This document shows, piece by piece, positions 1 to 8,289 of a stretch of 54,089 nucleotides of DNA (position 1 is its first letter; each line of letters opens with the position of its first letter). A program made the translations under genes and the position numbers. The stretch comes from Lachnospiraceae bacterium (GTDB taxonomy: Bacteria > Bacillota > Clostridia > Lachnospirales > Lachnospiraceae), in NCBI GenBank assembly GCA_029067085.1, contig JAIEFE010000013.1:396890-450978 (forward strand). Direction: 5' to 3'. The notes under the pieces are model-generated. The model had not been told where the DNA came from. It did not search any database and saw only the letters and a program-made list of their open reading frames with translations.

Positions 1-29
1 TCTCGAATTTGCTGCGCAAATCCTCGATG

Positions 30-45
30 TTCGGCTCGCGCCGAA
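30..45. other. small perfect inverted repeat at the left edge
   Basis: TTCGGC and GCCGAA flank a four-base loop. It lies beyond the terminator of the decarboxylase operon, and the rest of bases 1-54 shows no gene. It could be part of a terminator or regulatory region for a gene outside the window, but there is no T-run next to it. Confidence 0.3.
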
Positions 46-54
46 TAAGGCCAT

Positions 55-98
55 AAAAATACAGTCCCACGAAAGTAAACTTTCGGGAACTGTATTTT
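55..98 (-). terminator. rho-independent terminator of the decarboxylase operon
   Basis: A long hairpin with arms AAAATACAGT-CC-CGAAAGT and its near-perfect complement is followed on the minus strand by a run of T (A-run at 55-59 on the plus strand). It sits 22 bases after the oadA stop codon, so it most likely ends the five-gene operon. The opposite side also carries a TATTTTAT tract, so it may work in both directions. Confidence 0.8.
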
Positions 99-120
99 AT
101 AGCCTTGCTCTGCTTTGTGC

Positions 121-1557
121 TTAAACAGGGTATACCCCATTCTTGGTATCTGCCTGGGTCATATCAACCTTCTCCTGCTGTGCCTGACGGTACTTGAAAA
201 AGTCGATTGCCACCTGTGGGAACAGTGCGTAGGACAGTACATCCTCATCCTGCTGTTTCCATTCCTTCATCTCCGCTTCCAGACCTGCAAGCTCCGGCTC
301 GGTGTGTCCGGTTGCCTCAGCAGAGCGAGCGGTAGAACGCGGCTCTCCGGGAATAACCTTGTCGATCACTTCCTGGCTCATAGGCTTAACTGTCTGTCCA
401 TAATTACCACGAAGCAGATCCTTGAATTCTCCTGTAGCCATCTTATATCTCTCGCCCATCAGTACGTTAAATACCGCCTGCGTACCAACGATCTGTGAGG
501 ACGGCGTAACCAGAGGCGGCTCACCGCAATCCTTACGAACTCTCGGGATTTCTTCCAGCACATCCTGGTATTTATCCTCTGCCTTCTGCTCTTTCAGCTG
601 GCTTACCATGTTGGACAGCATACCGCCGGGAACCTGATAACGCAATGTATTGATATTGACGCCGAGCACCTTCGTGCTCATCAGGCCGGATTCGATACAC
701 TCCTCACGGTAGGGACGGAAGTAATCTGCGATCTGTGCCAGAATCTCCTGATCATATCCGGTATCGTATTCTGTACCCTTAAAGGTCTCCACCATAACCT
801 CTGTCGCCGGCTGGGAAGTACCCAGAGCAAAAGGAGAGATTGCACAGTCAATCACATCCACGCCTGCCTCTACAGCCTTCAGATAGGTCATGCTCGCCAC
901 ACCGGAAGTATAGTGTGTATGCAGCTGAATCGGAAGCTTTGTGCTCTCCTTTAATGTCTTCACGAGCTCTGCTGCGCGATAAGGAACGAGCAAACCCGCC
1001 ATATCCTTGATACAGATGGAATCTGCACCCATCTCCTCAATCTTCTTCGCCATATCCGCCCAATACTCTAATGTATAGGCATCACCAAGCGTATAGGAAA
1101 GCGCGATCTGAGACTCTCCTCTGCCCTCCTGCTTCTTAATCTTGTTGGTTGCATCTACAGCCGCCTGAAGGTTACGAATATCATTCAGGCAGTCAAAGAT
1201 TCTGATAACATCGATACCATTTGCAATAGATTTCTCAACAAACGAGTACACCACATCATCCGCATAAGGTCTGTATCCCAGGATATTCTGACCTCTGAAT
1301 AACATCTGTAACTTGGTATTCTTAAAGCCGTCTCTCAGCTTTCTGAGTCTCTCCCACGGATCTTCCTTCAGGAAACGAAGAGACGCATCAAAGGTAGCGC
1401 CGCCCCAGCACTCTACTGCATGGTAGCCGACTTTATCCATTGTATCTACGATTGGAAGCATTTTCTCGGTAGGCATTCTGGTCGCGATCAGAGACTGATG
1501 TGCGTCACGAAGAACGGTTTCCATGATTCCAACCGGCTTTTTAATCTGTTCTGCCAT
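121..1557 (-). CDS. oadA: oxaloacetate decarboxylase subunit alpha (pyruvate/oxaloacetate carboxyltransferase, 5S-like)
   Basis: Carboxyltransferase subunit that moves CO2 between oxaloacetate/pyruvate and protein-bound biotin, in the cytosol on the membrane pump. The 478 residues hold an HMGL-like TIM barrel followed by the PYC/OADA conserved domain. Metal and active-site signatures are visible: RDAHQS at 17-22, ICIKDMAGLL at 181-190 with Lys184 as the expected carbamylated lysine, and QLHTHYTSG at 211-219. The C-terminal biotinyl domain of classical OadA is absent; biotin is carried by the separate small protein upstream in the operon, as in the 5S subunit of propionibacterial transcarboxylase. 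Start chosen from AGGAGG eight bases upstream of the ATG. It is the last gene of the operon. Whether the true substrate is oxaloacetate or pyruvate cannot be told from sequence. Confidence 0.93.
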   Translation of the reverse strand: MAEQIKKPVGIMETVLRDAHQSLIATRMPTEKMLPIVDTMDKVGYHAVECWGGATFDASLRFLKEDPWERLRKLRDGFKNTKLQMLFRGQNILGYRPYADDVVYSFVEKSIANGIDVIRIFDCLNDIRNLQAAVDATNKIKKQEGRGESQIALSYTLGDAYTLEYWADMAKKIEEMGADSICIKDMAGLLVPYRAAELVKTLKESTKLPIQLHTHYTSGVASMTYLKAVEAGVDVIDCAISPFALGTSQPATEVMVETFKGTEYDTGYDQEILAQIADYFRPYREECIESGLMSTKVLGVNINTLRYQVPGGMLSNMVSQLKEQKAEDKYQDVLEEIPRVRKDCGEPPLVTPSSQIVGTQAVFNVLMGERYKMATGEFKDLLRGNYGQTVKPMSQEVIDKVIPGEPRSTARSAEATGHTEPELAGLEAEMKEWKQQDEDVLSYALFPQVAIDFFKYRQAQQEKVDMTQADTKNGVYPV

Positions 1558-1581
1558 TATATTATCCTCCTAATTTATTAT

Positions 1582-2730
1582 TTAAAATACTCCGAACACT
1601 GCCATGAAGGTACCTGCCGCAACTGCCGTACCAATAACGCCTGCTACGTTAGGTCCCATAGCATGCATCAGCAGGAAGTTTGTGGGATCAGCCTCCGCGC
1701 CCACCTTCTGTGACACTCTGGCCGCCATAGGCACCGCAGATACACCGGCGGAACCGATCAGCGGATTTACTTTTCCCTTGGTAACAACGCACATCAACTT
1801 ACCGAAGAGCACGCCTGCCGCCGTACCAAATGCAAATGCAATCAGACCCAGAATGACAATCTTGATAGTATCCATATTCAAAAATGCCTCTGCGCTGGTA
1901 GTTGCGCCCACGGAAGTACCGAGGATGATGACCACAATGTACATGAGGGCGTTTGACGCCGTATCCGTCAACTGTCTCACGACGCCGCACTCTCTGAACA
2001 GATTACCCAGCATCAGCATGCCGACAAGGGGTGCTGTGGTGGGAAGGATCAGGGATACCACAACCGTTACCACAATCGGAAAGAGGATCTTCTCCAGCTT
2101 GCTGACAGGACGAAGCTGTCCCATCTTAATCTTTCTCTCCTTCTCCGTCGTGAAGAGTTTCATGATAGGCGGCTGAATGATCGGCACCAGAGACATATAG
2201 GAATATGCTGCCACTGCGATCGGACCAAGCAACGTCGTCTGACCCAGTTTTCCTGCAAGGAAGATGGAAGTCGGGCCGTCCGCACCACCGATGATGGAGA
2301 TGGCCGCCGCTGCCTTATCGTTAAATCCCATAAAGATAGCGCCAAAATATGCCATAAAAATACCAAACTGTGCCGCAGCGCCCAAAAGAAAGCTCTTCGG
2401 GTTTGCAATCAACGGACCAAAATCCGTCATAGCGCCGACACCCATAAAGATCAGAGACGGCAGAATCGCCCACTCGTCCAGCAAGTAAAAATAATACAGC
2501 AGACCGCCGCCTGCGCCGCCCTCTCCGACTTCTTTCATAATATCCGGATAGATATTCACAAGCAGCATACCGAACGCGATCGGCACTAATAAGAGCGGTT
2601 CAAAGCCTTTGCCGATGGCAAGATATAGGAATACCAGAGCTACGACGATCATAACATAGTTGCCGACTTCCAGATTAAAGAAGGCGGTCTGATGTATCAG
2701 ATTGTCAAGCGTATTAAATATATAATACAT
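1582..2730 (-). CDS. oadB: sodium-translocating decarboxylase subunit beta
   Basis: Integral membrane subunit that decarboxylates carboxybiotin and couples this to Na+ export. The 382 residues are strongly hydrophobic with about nine membrane segments, and the family signature [13 protein letters not shown] is at 148-160. Length and sequence match OadB/MmdB/GcdB proteins. Start supported by AGGAGG seven bases before the ATG. It lies 24 bases upstream of oadA and downstream of the biotin carrier, from which it is separated by about 61 bases holding a weak GC hairpin. The subunit is shared by oxaloacetate, methylmalonyl-CoA and glutaconyl-CoA decarboxylases, so it does not itself fix the substrate. 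Confidence 0.94.
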   Translation of the reverse strand: MYYIFNTLDNLIHQTAFFNLEVGNYVMIVVALVFLYLAIGKGFEPLLLVPIAFGMLLVNIYPDIMKEVGEGGAGGGLLYYFYLLDEWAILPSLIFMGVGAMTDFGPLIANPKSFLLGAAAQFGIFMAYFGAIFMGFNDKAAAAISIIGGADGPTSIFLAGKLGQTTLLGPIAVAAYSYMSLVPIIQPPIMKLFTTEKERKIKMGQLRPVSKLEKILFPIVVTVVVSLILPTTAPLVGMLMLGNLFRECGVVRQLTDTASNALMYIVVIILGTSVGATTSAEAFLNMDTIKIVILGLIAFAFGTAAGVLFGKLMCVVTKGKVNPLIGSAGVSAVPMAARVSQKVGAEADPTNFLLMHAMGPNVAGVIGTAVAAGTFMAVFGVF

Positions 2731-2791
2731 TTTTTAACCTCCTGTAGTTTTTGTTCCGAACAGTCCGCCCTTTCGGGAAGGCTGTCAAAGA

Positions 2792-3172
2792 TTAGTTCAA
2801 TGTCGCAAGAAGCGCGCCGGCCTCTACCGCGTCGCCCACTGCCACATTGATGCTGGCTACCGTGCCGTCCTCGGGAGCCACTACAGGAATCTCCATCTTC
2901 ATAGCCTCAACGATCACGACCGCGTCACCCTTCTTCACCGCCTGTCCCACATTGGCCTCGATCTTGAAGACCTTTCCTGCTGCGCCGGCTTCAATTTTAA
3001 TGCTGCCTGCCGCGCCGCCGGCTGCAGGTGCTGCTGCCGCAGGTGCAGGTGCTGCCTTGGGAACCGCTCTGGGCGCTGCAGGAGCTGCAGCTGCAGGTGC
3101 GCCGCTCGTTGCTCCCTCTTCCACCACTACATCATATACGCTGCCATTAACGGTAATTGTATAATTCTTCAT
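2792..3172 (-). CDS. biotin carboxyl carrier protein (decarboxylase biotin subunit)
   Basis: Mobile biotin carrier that shuttles CO2 from the carboxyltransferase to the membrane beta subunit. Of about 126 residues, the N-terminal 22 form a short strand region, residues 23-57 are an Ala/Pro-rich flexible linker, and the C-terminal half is a biotinyl/lipoyl domain with the biotinylation motif EAMKMEI (Lys92 in this numbering). The layout matches the 1.3S subunit of transcarboxylase and MmdC. The second of two closely spaced ATGs is chosen because AGGAGG lies eight bases before it but only two before the first (3178). It is the third gene of the operon, between the OadG-like protein and oadB. 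Confidence 0.93.
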   Translation of the reverse strand: MKNYTITVNGSVYDVVVEEGATSGAPAAAAPAAPRAVPKAAPAPAAAAPAAGGAAGSIKIEAGAAGKVFKIEANVGQAVKKGDAVVIVEAMKMEIPVVAPEDGTVASINVAVGDAVEAGALLATLN

Positions 3173-3192
3173 CTTCATATCCTCCTATACTC

Positions 3193-3912
3193 TTAGGCAT
3201 TCTGCCATTTGCTCTTATTTGATTTTCTGATGGATCTCACTACAAACCCATCCGTGGATGCCGCGCCCTCGTAGGCCGCGATTGCTGCCGCGATAACTGC
3301 CACAAGCTCCGTGTCATCGGAAAGCTCCTCCTTGGCCGCAATCTGCTGCACCACAGGAGCCTCCGCAGGAGCGGGTTCCTCTTTCTTCGGCTTCGACTCC
3401 AATTTGGATATCAGAGTGAAACAGGAAATGATCAGGCTGATCAGAATCAGAACCGCAAACACGGTCCCCATACCGATCACCGTATTCATGCCGGCCTTTG
3501 CCATAATCTCTCCCGTAGAATACTCCACATTCGTGGTGATCGCCTTGAGAGTTGTGAGACCGCTGTCAAGAAGAATCTCCACATCCGCATTGTGCGAGGA
3601 ACCAAGCACGTGGATCATGATAACTACCTCATCGTCTTTTAAGGATACAGAGGCGTCGCTTACTCCCTCATAGGTGCCGATATCCTTCAGCGCGCTATCC
3701 CAACTCTGACACCCGTTGTAAACAACGGCATCATCAGACACCTGTTCTATCATCCCATTGCTCACGATCCCGTTCATCTGCTCAACAATAGTCGAACCGA
3801 TCTGTTCTGCCTGCTCCTCGCTGATGGGAGCGCTTTTCGCTTCCTTCTCACCACACGCCGCAAGACAAGTCATGCAGGTAATCATCGCTAATATTACCAA
3901 TAGTTTTTTCAT
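3193..3912 (-). CDS. OadG-family decarboxylase gamma subunit with lipoprotein signal
   Basis: Probable small membrane subunit that holds the decarboxylase complex together. It starts with a lipoprotein signal, MKKLLVILAM then LAAC with Cys20 as lipidation site. An extracytoplasmic domain of about 110 residues follows, then one membrane span at about 143-168 and an acidic/Pro-Ala cytoplasmic tail, which is the part that resembles OadG. Ordinary OadG subunits are around 80-100 residues and lack the outer domain. Start 3912 is preferred because it gives a canonical MKK signal peptide; an ATG 12 bases upstream (3924) is possible. It lies between the mmdA-like gene and the biotin carrier. Subunit role is inferred from position and topology. 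Confidence 0.75.
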   Translation of the reverse strand: MKKLLVILAMITCMTCLAACGEKEAKSAPISEEQAEQIGSTIVEQMNGIVSNGMIEQVSDDAVVYNGCQSWDSALKDIGTYEGVSDASVSLKDDEVVIMIHVLGSSHNADVEILLDSGLTTLKAITTNVEYSTGEIMAKAGMNTVIGMGTVFAVLILISLIISCFTLISKLESKPKKEEPAPAEAPVVQQIAAKEELSDDTELVAVIAAAIAAYEGAASTDGFVVRSIRKSNKSKWQNA

Positions 3913-3993
3913 ACTTACACACATACCTTTCCGTAACCTGCGTAGAAATCCGCAGGCACCATATTTGCTAAACGAAAAAGTTCGTTTGTGGTA

Positions 3994-5421
3994 TCAGACC
4001 GTACCGTGTTTCTTCTCGGGACGTCCCTCCGTCTTGGATGAGAGCATCTCAAAAGCGCCGATCACATACTTTCTGGTGTCTGCCGGCTCCACGATCTGAT
4101 CTACATACCCTCTCTTTGCTGCGCTGGTCACATTGTTCTGTAGAGCCGCATACTCCTTCGCGCAGGCATCGATCGCATCTGCGCCCTGACCGTCGCAGAT
4201 AATCTTTGCCGCCAGCTTTGCATCCATCATGCCGACCTCGGCATCCGGCCATGCGATGGTGATATCCGCGCCGATCGCCTTGGAGTTCATCGCCACATAG
4301 GCGCTGCCGTATGCTTTACCGATGATCACATTCACCTTGGGCACCGTAGCGTTGGCAAAGGCGTATGTAAGCCTGCCTGCTGCCTTAGCCATGCGCTTCT
4401 CACAACACTTGGTCGCCGCAAAGCCCGTTACATTGGTGAGGGAAAGAACCGGAATGTCAAAAGCGTCACAGAAGCTCACAAACTCGGCAGCCTTCTCCGC
4501 ACCTCTCGCAGATAATGCCGCATCAAACTTCTCTGTCACCTCACCATTGTCGTCGTAAACTTCCGTGCGGTTTGCCACCGCGCCGACAGTCGCGCCGTTT
4601 AAACGGATAAATCCCGCTACCATGTCTTTTGCGTAATCCTGCTTCACTTCCACGAACAGACCGTCATCCGCGATCTGGGACAGGGCGATCGCCGTATCAC
4701 CCACACAGTTTGCTATCTCTGCACAGGCGCGGTTTAAGTCGTCCGCACAGTCTGTCCAAGCAAGATCGGAATTATTTGCGGGTAAGATCGATACAAGCTG
4801 TCTGATCTGTGCCAGAATGGCAGGCTCGTCCGCCACCATATCTACGAGACCCGTCTCCTCGCTCTGGAACGCTGCACCTGAAGTATCGCAGCGGGAGATC
4901 TCATTGCCCTCCAGGGCGTTAGGCGAATTTACGAACAGCTTTGCCTTCTTCTCCTCCATGAAAGTGAAATCCGCCATCGCCGGAATCAGAGCAAGTCCGC
5001 CGCCGCAGCTTCCGAACACAGCCGTGATCTGCGGGATCACGCCGGAAGCCATCACCTGACTCCTGTAAATCTCACCGAAACCGTTTAAGGCATCTGTTGC
5101 CTCCTGCAGACGCAGGCCGGCAGAATCGATGAGCCCGATCACCGGTGCGCCCATCTTCATAGCCAGCTCGTAAAGATTCACGATCTTCTTCGCGTGCATC
5201 TCTCCTACTGATCCGCTCAACACGGATGCATCCTGGCTGTACACGTACACGAGATTACCGTCGATCACGCCGTAGCCGGTCACAACACCGTCAGACGGAG
5301 TCTCGGTCTGTTTCAGATTGAAATCCGTGGCTCTCGCTGTCACGAGACCGCCGATCTCAACGAAACTGTTTTCATCGAGTAAAGCATTGATTCTTTGACT
5401 CGCTTGAGATGTAGTACTCAT
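3994..5421 (-). CDS. acyl-CoA carboxyltransferase subunit (methylmalonyl-CoA decarboxylase alpha / transcarboxylase 12S-like)
   Basis: Carboxyltransferase of the ACCA/PccB/MmdA family, transferring CO2 between an acyl-CoA and biotin. The 475 residues contain the two crotonase-like halves. The first includes GSCGGGLALIPAMADF near residue 130, with a glycine-rich oxyanion region; the second includes TNVTGFAATKCCEKR and a GKAYGSAYVAMNSK segment. It is somewhat shorter than typical MmdA or 12S proteins (about 510-525). It is the first gene of the operon; the start has GGAGGG seven bases upstream. Its presence beside an OadA-type subunit and a single biotin carrier is the composition of propionibacterial transcarboxylase plus a Na+ pump. 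The acyl-CoA substrate is not determined. Confidence 0.85.
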   Translation of the reverse strand: MSTTSQASQRINALLDENSFVEIGGLVTARATDFNLKQTETPSDGVVTGYGVIDGNLVYVYSQDASVLSGSVGEMHAKKIVNLYELAMKMGAPVIGLIDSAGLRLQEATDALNGFGEIYRSQVMASGVIPQITAVFGSCGGGLALIPAMADFTFMEEKKAKLFVNSPNALEGNEISRCDTSGAAFQSEETGLVDMVADEPAILAQIRQLVSILPANNSDLAWTDCADDLNRACAEIANCVGDTAIALSQIADDGLFVEVKQDYAKDMVAGFIRLNGATVGAVANRTEVYDDNGEVTEKFDAALSARGAEKAAEFVSFCDAFDIPVLSLTNVTGFAATKCCEKRMAKAAGRLTYAFANATVPKVNVIIGKAYGSAYVAMNSKAIGADITIAWPDAEVGMMDAKLAAKIICDGQGADAIDACAKEYAALQNNVTSAAKRGYVDQIVEPADTRKYVIGAFEMLSSKTEGRPEKKHGTV

Positions 5422-5450
5422 TATTCAGCCCTCCATTTATATGATTATAA

Positions 5451-5480
5451 ATTATAAAACTTTACCACAAAGTGGCACAA
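5451..5480 (-). promoter_or_regulatory. candidate promoter with palindromic operator for the decarboxylase operon
   Basis: On the minus strand TTGTGC (5475-5480) and a perfect TATAAT (5451-5456) are 18 bases apart and about 30 bases upstream of the mmdA-like start. The palindrome CCAC-AAA-GTGG at 5465-5475 sits in the spacer, overlapping the -35 edge, where a repressor would block polymerase. The operator role is inference. Confidence 0.5.
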
Positions 5481-5527
5481 CACACGAAAGTAGTATAACA
5501 CAGAATCCCCTTTCCGACCAGAAGATT

Positions 5528-6799
5528 TTAGAAAAAAATTGCAAGTTTTAGAATATAGTTCAGAATCCATAAAAAGCTCTGTTTCTCCACCGCTTCCTCA
5601 GTCAAAAGATCATAGCATTTTACGAGCTCTCCGTTCAGGTAATACGATACCTCTCCCACCTTCGCACCCGCGGCGACAGGTGCGGAAAGAACAGTCTCCA
5701 GACGGGTCTTTACCTCCACCCGGTCATCCTCACAGAGCAGATAGCCCAGACTCTTCTCCTCATTTTCCATGACGACACTCACTGAGGCCTCTTCCCAGGG
5801 CGTCCCCGTCTCTCCCGCTATGCCGCCGCGCACGGGAATGTCCGCAAATGTTTTTTCCTCGTAGATATCCTGATAGCGGTAGCGCTCCATGCCGTAGGCC
5901 GCAAGCTTCTTCATGTCGCTCCACTTATAACTTCTGTTATTCGGCCAGCCGCAGGCCAGAAGCGCAACGGTAAAGATTCTGCCCTCGCTCTCGATCGCTC
6001 CCACATAGCAGTATCCCGCATTGTTCGTAAATCCGGTCTTACCCGACAGCGCCTCCTCCATCATGCCCAGAAAAGCGTTGTGATTGTTACAGTGAAAACT
6101 CCTGCTGCCATCCACATCGGTAAAGTCATAACGCAGGGTGCGGGTAATTTCCAGAAATTCTTCTTTTTTGGGAGAATCTGTCACACAATAAGCCATGATC
6201 CTTGCCAGATCCACCGCCGTGGTGGCGTGCGTCTTTCCCGTCTCATTCACCGTCGCATCCAGACCGTTCGGGGTGATAAAACAGCTGTCATAACACCCGA
6301 TATCCCGGGCCTTCTGGTTCATCATAGCGGCAAAGTTTTCCACGCTTCCGCCCACAGCCTCGGCGATCACCACCGCCGAATCGTTGTGAGATTCCAGCAT
6401 CAAAGAATAGAGCAGATCTTTTAAGCGGTATTTCTCCCCCTGTTTGACATAAAGTTTCACCTTTGGCATACTTGCCGCATAGGAAGATGCTTCCACGATC
6501 TCTTCCGGATTGCCATACTCCAAAGCCAAAATGCAGGTCATGATCTTTGTCGTGCTGGCCATGGGGAGGACGGTTTTCTCATTTTTCCCATAGAGTACCC
6601 GCCCCGAATCCGCATCCATCAGAACAGCAGCCTGCGCGTAGAGCTGCAGATCGTCCTTCTTTTCCTCCGCTGCATAAATTGACCCAATTGGACAACAAAA
6701 CAGGGCAACCGCCAAGATCATGGCCGCTACCCTGTGATATATCTTCTTCCTGCAGTTTATTCTTTGCCTGTCTTTCTTATCTGTTTTCACGATACGCAT
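5528..6799 (-). CDS. D-alanyl-D-alanine carboxypeptidase (S11 family)
   Basis: Penicillin-binding DD-carboxypeptidase that trims the terminal D-Ala from peptidoglycan stem peptides, outside the membrane. A basic N-terminus leads into a signal peptide ending near IYAAEE (residues 41-46). The three active-site motifs are present: STTK at 82-85 with nucleophile Ser82, SHN at 137-139 and KTG at 254-256. A C-terminal beta domain follows, ending in a hydrophobic/amphipathic tail (SFLWILNYILKLAIFF) expected to anchor it. The ATG at 6799 is used; a GTG at 6814 would add five residues and neither has a strong ribosome site. It follows scpB by 64 bases, suggesting read-through from the scp genes. DacF is the nearest Bacillus analogue by neighbourhood. 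Confidence 0.9.
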   Translation of the reverse strand: MRIVKTDKKDRQRINCRKKIYHRVAAMILAVALFCCPIGSIYAAEEKKDDLQLYAQAAVLMDADSGRVLYGKNEKTVLPMASTTKIMTCILALEYGNPEEIVEASSYAASMPKVKLYVKQGEKYRLKDLLYSLMLESHNDSAVVIAEAVGGSVENFAAMMNQKARDIGCYDSCFITPNGLDATVNETGKTHATTAVDLARIMAYCVTDSPKKEEFLEITRTLRYDFTDVDGSRSFHCNNHNAFLGMMEEALSGKTGFTNNAGYCYVGAIESEGRIFTVALLACGWPNNRSYKWSDMKKLAAYGMERYRYQDIYEEKTFADIPVRGGIAGETGTPWEEASVSVVMENEEKSLGYLLCEDDRVEVKTRLETVLSAPVAAGAKVGEVSYYLNGELVKCYDLLTEEAVEKQSFLWILNYILKLAIFF

Positions 6800-6878
6800 A
6801 TGCTGTCCCGACACTTTTTCACTCGTTAATATATATGCGTATCTCCTTTTCCTATGACATTGTCATAAGATGACAGGG

Positions 6879-7448
6879 TCAGATATCCAGCTGCATTTCC
6901 ACCTCAGACTCCGCCTGCTGCTTAAACTCCTCTATCTGCACTGCGGAAAGCTCCGGAAGCTCCTCGATGGATTTCACGCCAAAGCTTCTTAGGAACTGCT
7001 CCGTCGTGCCGAACAACAGGGGCCTTCCCGGCGCGTCCAGCCTGCCCACCTCGGTGATCAGTTCAAATTCCAGGAGTCTGTTGACTGCATGGTCGCAGCT
7101 CACTCCTCTCACCTTCTCGATTTCCAGTCTGGTGATGGGCTGCTTGTAGGCAATGATGGAAAGCGTCTCCAGCAGAGTGTCCGTGAGCACAAATTTCTTC
7201 GGGGTCTTCGCTATCTTGATCAAGTACTCGTAAAGCTCGCTCTTCGTACACAACTGCACCGCATTGTCCAAGATCGTGATGGCGATTCCCCGCTCCTCAC
7301 TCCGGTATTCCTCCGCCATCTCATCAAGCAGATTCTTTGTGGTATCCTTATCTTCCTCGATCACGGCGGCAAGCCGGTCGATCTCCACCGAGTCCCCCAT
7401 GGTGAACAGGATCGCCTCCAGTACCGCCTTCGCTTTGTTTTTTTCCAT
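6879..7448 (-). CDS. scpB: segregation and condensation protein B
   Basis: Kleisin-associated winged-helix protein of the SMC-ScpAB condensin complex, acting in chromosome compaction and segregation. The 189 residues show the two winged-helix domains of the family; the conserved region TLSIIAYKQPITRLEIEK lies near residues 95-112 and the stretch following it (VRGVSCDHAVNRLL) is typical. Length is normal. The start has GAGGA six bases upstream. It lies 35 bases after scpA in the same orientation, the usual scpA-scpB pairing. Confidence 0.95.
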   Translation of the reverse strand: MEKNKAKAVLEAILFTMGDSVEIDRLAAVIEEDKDTTKNLLDEMAEEYRSEERGIAITILDNAVQLCTKSELYEYLIKIAKTPKKFVLTDTLLETLSIIAYKQPITRLEIEKVRGVSCDHAVNRLLEFELITEVGRLDAPGRPLLFGTTEQFLRSFGVKSIEELPELSAVQIEEFKQQAESEVEMQLDI

Positions 7449-7483
7449 ATCCGTTCCTCATACTTGTTTATTGACTAAATCAG

Positions 7484-8266
7484 TCAGCTTACGCTGGTGA
7501 GCTGCAGCGGCTCTTCGTCTGCCGTATCCTTCGTCGTGATGATGATATCCGCGAAGGTATCTTCCTGCTCTATGCCGATGCGTCCTGTCTTGATCATCTC
7601 CAGGATCACCAGAAAGGTCACGATGATCTCCATCCTGCTGTGCTGTTTTTCCAGCAGCTTTCGGAAGCTGAAAGTCTTGTGACTCCTCACATAGGCTTCC
7701 ACGTAGGTGGTCTTTAAATCCAGATCGATCTCGTCCTTCTCAATTTTGCCGAAGGTGCTTCTGACAGGATCGATCTTATCCTCCTGCCGCTTCATCGTCT
7801 GTTTAAAAATCTCATGCAGCCTGTTCAGGGTCATATCGCCGATCAGTTCTTCGTAGTTTACGGGCTGGCGGTACTGCGCCACTTCAGGCGGCAGCGTCGG
7901 CCGCTTGTAAAGGCATTTCTCCGCATCCACCATGCGGTCCCTGAGCTCATAGGACATATATTTGCACATCTTGTACTCCAGGAGCTTTTCCACAAGTTCC
8001 GCTCTGGGGTCTTCCTCCTCCCCCTCCTCGTTCACTTCCTTCGGAAGGAGCATCCGGCACTTAATGTCGATGAGGGTGGCCGCCATGACCAGAAACTCGC
8101 TCACGACATTCATATCCTCCGTCTCCATCTGCCTGATGTAATCCAGATACTGCTCCGTTATCTCCACGATGGGAATGTCATAGATATCCACTTTATTCTT
8201 GTCTATCAGGTGCAAGAGCAGATCCAACGGTCCCTCAAACACCTCCAGTTTCACAGGAATTGCCAT
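7484..8266 (-). CDS. scpA: segregation and condensation protein A
   Basis: Kleisin subunit that bridges the SMC heads and binds ScpB. The 260 residues begin with the family hallmark VFEGPLDLLLHLIDKNKVDI (residues 9-28) and end with a winged-helix segment containing VTFLVILEMIKTGRI. An acidic middle region (NEEGEEEDPRAE) is a flexible linker. The start is supported by AGAGAGGA upstream. It is followed by scpB, and preceded by a metallophosphoesterase gene ending or starting within about 25 bases, so the three and the downstream carboxypeptidase may share a transcript. Confidence 0.96.
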   Translation of the reverse strand: MAIPVKLEVFEGPLDLLLHLIDKNKVDIYDIPIVEITEQYLDYIRQMETEDMNVVSEFLVMAATLIDIKCRMLLPKEVNEEGEEEDPRAELVEKLLEYKMCKYMSYELRDRMVDAEKCLYKRPTLPPEVAQYRQPVNYEELIGDMTLNRLHEIFKQTMKRQEDKIDPVRSTFGKIEKDEIDLDLKTTYVEAYVRSHKTFSFRKLLEKQHSRMEIIVTFLVILEMIKTGRIGIEQEDTFADIIITTKDTADEEPLQLTSVS

Positions 8267-8289
8267 AGCCTGTCCTCTCTATACAAATA

